Below, one piece after another: positions 58,120 through 64,000 of a stretch of DNA of 64,000 bases. Position 1 is the first letter of the stretch; the number at the start of each line of letters is the position of its first letter. The DNA lies in the NCBI GenBank assembly GCA_032629725.1, contig JAFEVB010000002.1:310001-374000 (forward strand). The letters run 5' to 3'. The notes below the pieces were generated by a model, which was not told the origin of the DNA, made no database searches, and was given only the letters and a program-made list of their open reading frames with translations. The DNA comes from Gremmenia infestans (Eukaryota; Ascomycota; Leotiomycetes; Helotiales; Hamatocanthoscyphaceae). A program made the position numbers and the translations under genes.

Positions 58120-59718
58120 ATGGCTGTTATATTCATTATCCCGTTTCTTTGGGTGTTGTACGCTGTTTTCACCACTGTCCGAGTATTCATGACGAACGTG
58201 CCGGGACCATGGTACACCAGTATCACAAGTCTCGTACTCAAGTACCATGAATTTTCCGGATCCCGTCGTGCTTGGATTCATGGTCTCCATCAACGTTATG
58301 GGCCTGTTGTTCGACTTGCCCCAAATGAGTGCTCGTTTGCCAATTCTGAGGGCATGAAAGAGATCTACCAGAGTGGTGGAAGTGGGTATGACAAGACGGA
58401 GTTTTATGATTTATTCAAGCAATTCGATTATAGAACTATGTTCTCGACGTTGAAGAAACAGGATGTAAGTTTCACTTATTTATTTGATACAGGTTTATCA
58501 CTAACATTTCTAAGCATGCGCAACGTAAGAAGTTGTTTGCAGACAAATACGCAATGACAAATATTGTTCGTCCTGATATTATTAAAGGCATTGAAGCACG
58601 TGCGGAGAGCTTTATTAGCAGATGTGAAGAATCTACGGGTGGATATCTTGACGTTTATGTGAGCTCCAGGCCTCACCACTTTTGACATACTACTGACCGA
58701 AGCATAGGTGACTCTACATTGCTATGCTCTAGATTGTGCATCCCACTTTCTGTTTAGCCCCATGGGAACAGACACTTTGAATAATCCTGATGATATGGTT
58801 TTGATACAAGAGCTCACTTATAACAACAACTTAAAGCGTAGGTGGTAATTTCATTTATGAGACTTCAGTTGCTTACACAATTTAGAACGATGGCTTGAAC
58901 ACTATACACCCACGCTTTCGGCACTTATGTTCAATATGAGGGGAAGAAACGCTGCCGTATCCAAAGATTATGTCCTGGAGCAAAGCCAGCAAACAACTCC
59001 AAGTGAGGCGACTCTAATCTCTAGATTGCAAAGCAGGTCAGATACTCTGCAGAACATTCAAATGGCCGCTGAATGCATGGACCACATGTCTGCCGGAATT
59101 GACACTACCGGAGATGGGCTGTGCTTTCTAATGTACGAACTTTCCCAGCCTCGGTCTCAGCATGTTCAGCATCGTCTTCGTGAAGAGTTCATTCAGAATC
59201 CTAACGCGAGGCTGGATATGCTGCCATACCTAGATGCTGTCATCAAAGAAGGTTTAAGATTGTTTCCTCCGATACCCATGAGTCTACCAAGATATGTGCC
59301 GGAAGGCGGACGGTTTATCAGTGGATATAACATCCCAGGGGGGTCAATTGTTAGCTGTCAGGCTTTCTCGATGCATAGACTTGACGAGAGTCTCTTTCCA
59401 GACCCTGAAAAATACAACCCGGATAGATGGATAGAAGAGAAAGGATTGATCGAGAGAAACAGGATGTTCTTCTCATTTGCTGCAGGCGGGAGGGGATGCA
59501 TTGGAAGGCAGTAGGTGTTCGTCTGTATAACTGAGGGAAAGAATGCTAATTGCCCTAGTCTGGCCATGATTGAGATGAAAACACTTTTGAAAGAGATATA
59601 TTCAAAGTTTACGACTAGTGTAGCACTTGAGATGAAAGGAGACATGTCTATCGATGACCAAATTATCGCCTCGCGGCCTAAAGATCAGACCTGCCTCCTC
59701 AAGTTTACTCTGTCCTAG
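58120..59718 (+). CDS. Cytochrome P450 monooxygenase
   Basis: Five exons (58120-58464, 58515-58658, 58708-58837, 58886-59510, 59559-59718), all GT-AG, give 467 residues. An N-terminal anchor helix (IFIIPFLWVLYAVFTTVRVFM) is followed by PGPWYTSITS, HQRYGPVVRLAPNECSF, the I-helix AGIDTTGDG (residues ~270-278), the ExxR helix VIKEGLRLFPPIP, and the heme loop FAAGGRGCIGRH with Cys411. Slightly shorter than the usual 490-530, mostly in the region before the I-helix, but all key parts are present. It should bind the ER membrane and hydroxylate an unknown compound with a CPR partner. Its place by the MFS gene and two regulators suggests a small pathway. Confidence 0.9.
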
Positions 59719-59835
59719 TAGAACTATATTACAGAGAATGAATTGTTACAACATCACGAATTCTAAATGCGACGAAAATGTAAAAAAGGATGATAGAGAT
59801 TCCTTTCAGGGCCATCAGGCCTATATACAGAATCT

Positions 59836-60199
59836 TCACTCTGGTCCAACATAGTCATATACAAGCCTAACATGGGCGGTCTTCTCTGGGCTTTTAGCAA
59901 CGCATTTTCTCACTTTCCTCCGCTCTCCATTTATTTCAGCAAATACCCATACCATGTCAACGTCCCATGTCTTCTTACCAATGGAGACATGAATTGCTTG
60001 ATGTGAAGTTTTGGAGTTCCGAGACCGATGGCCCTCCGGACGATCCATGTAGCACCTTGGATCTCGAAAATCGGGTCAACGTCATCTGAGAGGCTTTTGT
60101 TCTTCGGAAGTTAGCAAAAAGCATAAGATGAATATTAAGGCTTCCCAGAGTCCATTTTCCACTCAAGTTATTAAGGTTGATAGACGGGGGGGCCGCCAT
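59836..60199 (-). pseudogene. Broken lipocalin-like protein gene
   Basis: The start (MAAPPSINLNNLSGKWTL) matches a widespread fungal lipocalin-like family of about 190 residues. The next exon NKSLSDDVDPIFEIQGATWIVRRAIGL... is in frame only if the intron at 60102-60145 is removed. That intron has GG where GT should stand (CTG|GGAAGCC), so splicing is likely lost. The central barrel is missing: after FMSPL (with a remnant GTAAGA donor) the sequence runs straight into KTWDVDMVWVFAEINGERR...VRLVYDYVGP in another frame. Both ends of a normal gene are kept but the middle is deleted and shifted. Family function is not established; a lipid-binding role is inferred. Confidence 0.75.
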
Positions 60200-60814
60200 T
60201 GTAAGATTATACTATGGACAGTGCTGGTGCTTATTGTAAGATGCTAGTCGGGAAAAGAGGCATTCTGCTTGGAACTTAATAAGTTCTTATAGACTTAATT
60301 AAGACCTAAAACTCGACTTCAGCTGTAAGACACCTTTTCAAGCCACTATCTAAAGCCACCAATATCAACTTAATTACGAGAGCCGAGGCGCCTTCATTCA
60401 TGATTAGTGCGTAGGCTATGTGGCTTAGATCGCTATTATTGATTGTTAGATAATAGAATGGCAATTGATAGGTAGACTAAAACGAAGGTCGAGTAGGTGT
60501 GCATTAGCCCTCTGGGCGATTGGAGTTCCACTATGTTGTAGCCTGTAAGTGGCAAGTGGCGAAGCTTAGAAATAGCGTATATGCGCTGTGGCGAATGCTT
60601 AGAAATAGGGCTTGAAGAGCCCTATATTTACAGCGTACTTCCCACTGTAGAACAGTAGTCAATTTAAGCTTTTACACCCTGAAAATATAGCTAGAAGCAT
60701 TGCATACACAGCCTAGAAACAACACACTACCCTCAAGATTTGCTTATAATTTTGCACAGCTTTTATACCCCCCTCGAGCTATGAATATGATTGTGGTTTG
60801 TACTAATATTCATA
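60200..60814. other. Intergenic with short repeats
   Basis: About 615 bp, AT-rich and without a gene. A 20-21-bp sequence (GTGGCGAA-GCTTAGAAATAG) occurs twice in a row (60556-60575 and 60588-60608). A hairpin AGGGCT-TGAAG-AGCCCT at 60607-60623 follows immediately. Confidence 0.7.
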
Positions 60815-63028
60815 CTACATCCTATAAGAATAATCGAAGTTTAAGCCTTCAAAATTCCAAAAGGGATCACTGAAATCGAAATTTAGCTCGTTGATGGAAT
60901 TGGTATCCTCCGTTCCAGAAGATAAAAGCAGCTGCCCCGAACTTCCTTCGTTCAGATATGACGAGGCGATGTTAAGAGCTTGGTTTGGGTTGACTATTTG
61001 GGTGAGGAGACTGTTAGAGATTTCTTTGCATCTGAAAGACTCTGAAACAGTGGAATAAACTGACCACCATTTCCCTCTTTTCTTGCTCTCGCTTCATTTA
61101 CGGTCCTGTTAAATCTCTCAAGCTCCTTTTTTCCCCCCTCGGCCCCATCGATTTCCCATCGATGCCCGTCTAGCACCTGCATCGCCTTTGCTATAACATC
61201 TCGAAACTTATTATCCACATCCTCTAAACTTACATCAAGTTCAGGCACTAACGATGCAGCCAAAATAACCGTTGCAGCAGATAGTGTCACAAATACCGCA
61301 CTGGAGCTGAGAATAGGGGAAAAGGAGCTTAGGTCTTTGTGATATATGCTGATGGCCGAAACCGCTGCTTGGATGCACATTGTGGATAGCTCGGTGCAGA
61401 GGGTGATTTCGGTACGAGACGGGATGGGGGAAGCTATGTATGATAACAGAGACTGGCGGGCGGCAAATAATACGTTGGGTCTGAGCAGGATGAGGCGCAA
61501 GTGGAGAATTCTGGAGATATGAGGATATTGACTATAAGAAGTGAAACTTAAGAATACATACCTAGTCATAACAGCTACAGCCTGAAGCTTTAATAAACGG
61601 TCTCGCTGCGTCAAGGGCCGATTTAAATACTGGTCATGTTTCAAGTGCTTTGGTAAGCTCTCCTCAATCTGGTCAATCTTCTCGTTGAGCTGGAAAATGG
61701 CGGTGAGCTCGGATAAACGGCGACTGTGCGTAAACGAAGCATAGTTTATCTTATGGGCGCCTTCGATTACTTCGAAGACTTTGATCGTTACGATAAAAGC
61801 ATCAAGAAGAGATGGGAGCCCCACAGGCTGCGTTCCAGTTCCATCTGAGAGAAGATACTCATCGTCGATGTTTGAAGGAAGAGGCATGCAGTTTCTGGTT
61901 TGGATCATGGTCTTTCGTCCAAAGAGACTACATAAGAGTCTGGAAGTACGTTAATAGGACGCTTTCCACACATATTTGTAAGTCAAGCTCGGGAAATACT
62001 CACCTTTCTAGAGTTAAGCAATGATACCAGACCCGTCTACTCATTTCTCGCTTTAACTGATCGCTTGACGAGGACTCAGCATCCAGATGAAAACCCAAAG
62101 TTTGAGCAACCCGCAGCGCCACTGCCAGCGTATTGTAGCATCGATTCGAGTACTTTGTAAAACTAAGGTAGTTCGTGGTCAACAAGAGGCATTGCACTAC
62201 CCCCAAGCTGGGAATGTCCAAAGCGTCCAGTGGCAAAAGCGCGCGGGCTCGGCGGTAGAAAGTATCAGCTGTTCGCAATTTGAGCGGTGGCTCAACACTT
62301 GAATTATTGAGGCATCCCAAGGCAAACACAATGTTGATAGTTGCACAAAAAGTCGCTTCCTCAGCCAAATTATCATACAGACTCTGACCCTGCCTCTGTG
62401 GTTGCCAAAGACGCTCATAGCTTGCTCGGATTGTTGGCATATGTAGTATGGGAAAAAGAGGATAGACATATTTTTCATAGCAGTTGAGTAATTCATCAGC
62501 TGTGGTCCTTTTGGGGACTACCATGGACGATATGTCGGTCTCAACAGGCAACGGCGCGTCGGTTTTGCTGCAGAGTGAACCTTGCGACTGTTGGGTTGCG
62601 GACTGGTTATCTGCCATTTGCGTGATATCCCGAATAAATTGCGTCGTTGGATGGTCCGTAAAAGGCAATTCGCTTCCAGAATCAGTATCTGGGATTCTGA
62701 TAACGGGATTGGGAGGATCTGGGTCTTTGGGGTTGGAGGGGTTCAGGAGAAGGGGTTGCGTCGTAGCTGCTTGCTGCTCTAGCTTTCTCAAACGTGCCTC
62801 GATATCTAACAGGGTACCAGCAGTTACCGGGTTAGTCGAGACTCTCTGGTCATACTCACACGCAAGATCTTTTGTCATGCACGGGGAGCAGGAGGGACGA
62901 CGGCCATCGCAGCGACTCTTCTTGGCCCTGCACAACTTACAAGACTCAGCAACCTTCCGGCGCTTGAATGGTTGGGTGGAATCTTTTTCATTACCAGGCG
63001 CCACTATACCCAAGGATCCGAGCGACAT
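60815..63028 (-). CDS. Zn2Cys6 transcription factor with fungal_trans domain
   Basis: Four exons (63028-62004, 61939-61562, 61510-61065, 60993-60815), all GT-AG, give 675 residues. The DNA-binding cluster is CKLCRAKKSRCDGRRPSCSPCMTKDLAC (residues ~28-55), followed by a short linker helix (LLDIEARLRKLEQQ). The fungal_trans domain spans about 190-480 (LLNCYEKYVYPLFPILHMPT, FALGCLNNSS, VQCLLLTTNYLSFTKYSNRCYNTLAVALRVAQTLGFH, MSRRVWYHCLTLER). The 61511-61561 intron is a multiple of three and could be read through; splicing gives the usual TR-ILHLRLILLRP. It lies divergently from the amidohydrolase gene, 482 bp between starts, and may control it. Confidence 0.9.
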
Positions 63029-63510
63029 TATGATTGATTGTGAATAATGAATGACATCCGGGGACAATTCCAGCCGCGGGGAGGTTGTTGATGTGGGGCA
63101 TTTCCAAGTGACGTTGGAAAACAGTCATGGCGATGGAGGTGAGCAATTGATTGGCCGGGTGTTCCGCGAGGCCGGAACCGTTCCCCGACATCCTTTACAT
63201 ACATGCTTCAATAGGTATTATGGTAGACGAGAATTTCTCTCGAGAGGTATATAAAACCGTCCTCGCTCAAATGTTTAAAGCTATATCATTTAATTCACAC
63301 AGCATTTTCCCAACCCTTTTCACACCATTGAAAGATTCGGAAATAACATCAGTAACTCAATACCGGCACTATATAACATTTTCCCAAACCTATCGTATCT
63401 TTTAAAAGTGTACAATAAAAGTGTACAATAAATCAGTCACTTTGATCCATAATCCTCAGTCTCAAGCCATACTTATACAAAACACGACTGGCCTGTGTCT
63501 CAACTTCAAA
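63029..63510. promoter_or_regulatory. Divergent promoter, Zn2Cys6 regulator and amidohydrolase
   Basis: 482 bp between the starts. A tandem repeat AAAAGTGTACAAT (two copies, about 63405-63430) lies ahead of the amidohydrolase. No confirmed operator; a CGG-type site was not located with confidence. Confidence 0.5.
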
Positions 63511-64000
63511 ATGACAGCTATACCAAAGGTCGATGTTCATCACCACATTATCCCCCCTCAGCTCGTTGGTAAATTTCTCCCTTCGAATATGTTTGGATAT
63601 AAAGTTAACAGAATGAAAGGTGTCGGCTATGGGTTGAAGGGTATGAAGGTCCCAGAATGGACAGTTTCAGGCGACAAAACCTTCAGTGATTCCATCAATG
63701 TTCATACCAGTATCTTCTCCGTTAGCACTCCAGGCGTGTCCTATGTCTCCGACCCAGAAGAAAGTGCCGTTGTTGCACGCTCAATGAACGAGTACTGCGG
63801 GTCTCTGCGTGATACAAACCCTCACGCATACGGCTTTTTTGCCACAGTACCCTCGCTCCAACACACCGATCTTGTTCTCAGAGAGATTAGTTATGCCTTC
63901 GATACTCTCCATGCAGACGGCGTAACGCTCTTCACTCGCTATGATACCAAGACTGGTGACGGGTATCTTGGCCATCCAGACTATTTGCCTGTGTGGGAGG
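63511..64000 (+). CDS. ACMSD-type amidohydrolase/decarboxylase (partial, runs off the window)
   Basis: The first 163 codons are open to the edge, without an obvious intron. MTAIPKVDVHHHIIPP holds the metal-binding HxH after the first strand, as in amidohydrolase_2 family members (ACMS decarboxylase, gamma-resorcylate decarboxylase, iso-orotate decarboxylase). KVPEWTVSGDKTFSDSINVHTSIFSVSTPG, NPHAYGFFATVPSLQHTD and DGVTLFTRYD...GYLGHP follow the family order. The insertion GKFLPSNMFGYKVNRMKG between HxH and the PEWT block might hide a small intron (GTAAAT at 63570), but the frame is clean without it. It probably decarboxylates or hydrolyses an aromatic or cyclic acid. The remaining half of the gene lies beyond 64000. 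Confidence 0.85.
   Translation, partial: MTAIPKVDVHHHIIPPQLVGKFLPSNMFGYKVNRMKGVGYGLKGMKVPEWTVSGDKTFSDSINVHTSIFSVSTPGVSYVSDPEESAVVARSMNEYCGSLRDTNPHAYGFFATVPSLQHTDLVLREISYAFDTLHADGVTLFTRYDTKTGDGYLGHPDYLPVWE

Noticed and set aside
59511..59558. Premature stop in the P450 heme loop
   Set aside because: A 48-nt GT-AG intron restores GRH-LAMIEMK, so the gene is intact.

Overview
The window is nuclear DNA of a filamentous ascomycete (Pezizomycotina). The evidence is protein-coding genes split by short GT-AG introns (mostly 45-150 bp) with CTAAC-like branch sites, typical fungal families (C2H2/Zn2Cys6 regulators, RCR, Uds1, HRI1, DUF6604, fungal aldehyde-dehydrogenase-like protein), and long AT-rich intergenic stretches with small inverted-repeat elements. 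Family content is compatible with Leotiomycetes, but I cannot fix the genus. I rebuilt 24 complete or near-complete gene models by hand from splice signals and reading frame, and found five broken genes; the last gene runs off the right edge.

Layout. 1-17.2 kb is accessory in character: a 2OG-Fe(II) oxygenase, a bacterial-luciferase-type flavin monooxygenase, an RCR-type membrane protein, a catalase-core protein beside a galactose oxidase, a beta-lactamase-fold serine hydrolase, then three wrecks: an MFS tail fused head-on to a decapitated DapA-type aldolase, and a TauD-type dioxygenase lacking its HxD motif. Two MITE-like inverted-repeat elements lie here. 19.3-25 kb holds an NAD-dependent epimerase/sterol-dehydrogenase-like SDR, a LigB extradiol dioxygenase, and a divergent C2H2+Zn2Cys6 regulator. 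Three introns here are best explained as GC-AG introns. 25-45.7 kb is more core-like: an aldehyde-dehydrogenase-like membrane-anchored protein, an unknown small gene, a CocE/X-Pro-peptidase-type hydrolase, glutathione synthetase, a Uds1 septation protein, a 6-kb gene-poor block, leukotriene-A4-hydrolase-type aminopeptidase, and an NAD(P)-binding protein.

46.5-53 kb holds a frameshifted DUF6604 gene, an SRR1-like gene, an intronless bacterial-type Thg1-like 3'-5' polymerase and an HRI1-family gene. 53-64 kb looks like a small catabolic or secondary-metabolite locus: Zn2Cys6 regulator, MFS transporter, cytochrome P450, a broken lipocalin-like gene, a second Zn2Cys6 regulator, and a divergent ACMSD-type amidohydrolase cut by the window end.

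The most unusual items are the bacterial-type Thg1-like protein beside an SRR1-like gene, the MFS/DapA chimeric junction, and the concentration of GC-AG introns at 19.7-23.9 kb. No rRNA, tRNA or CRISPR was found by eye.
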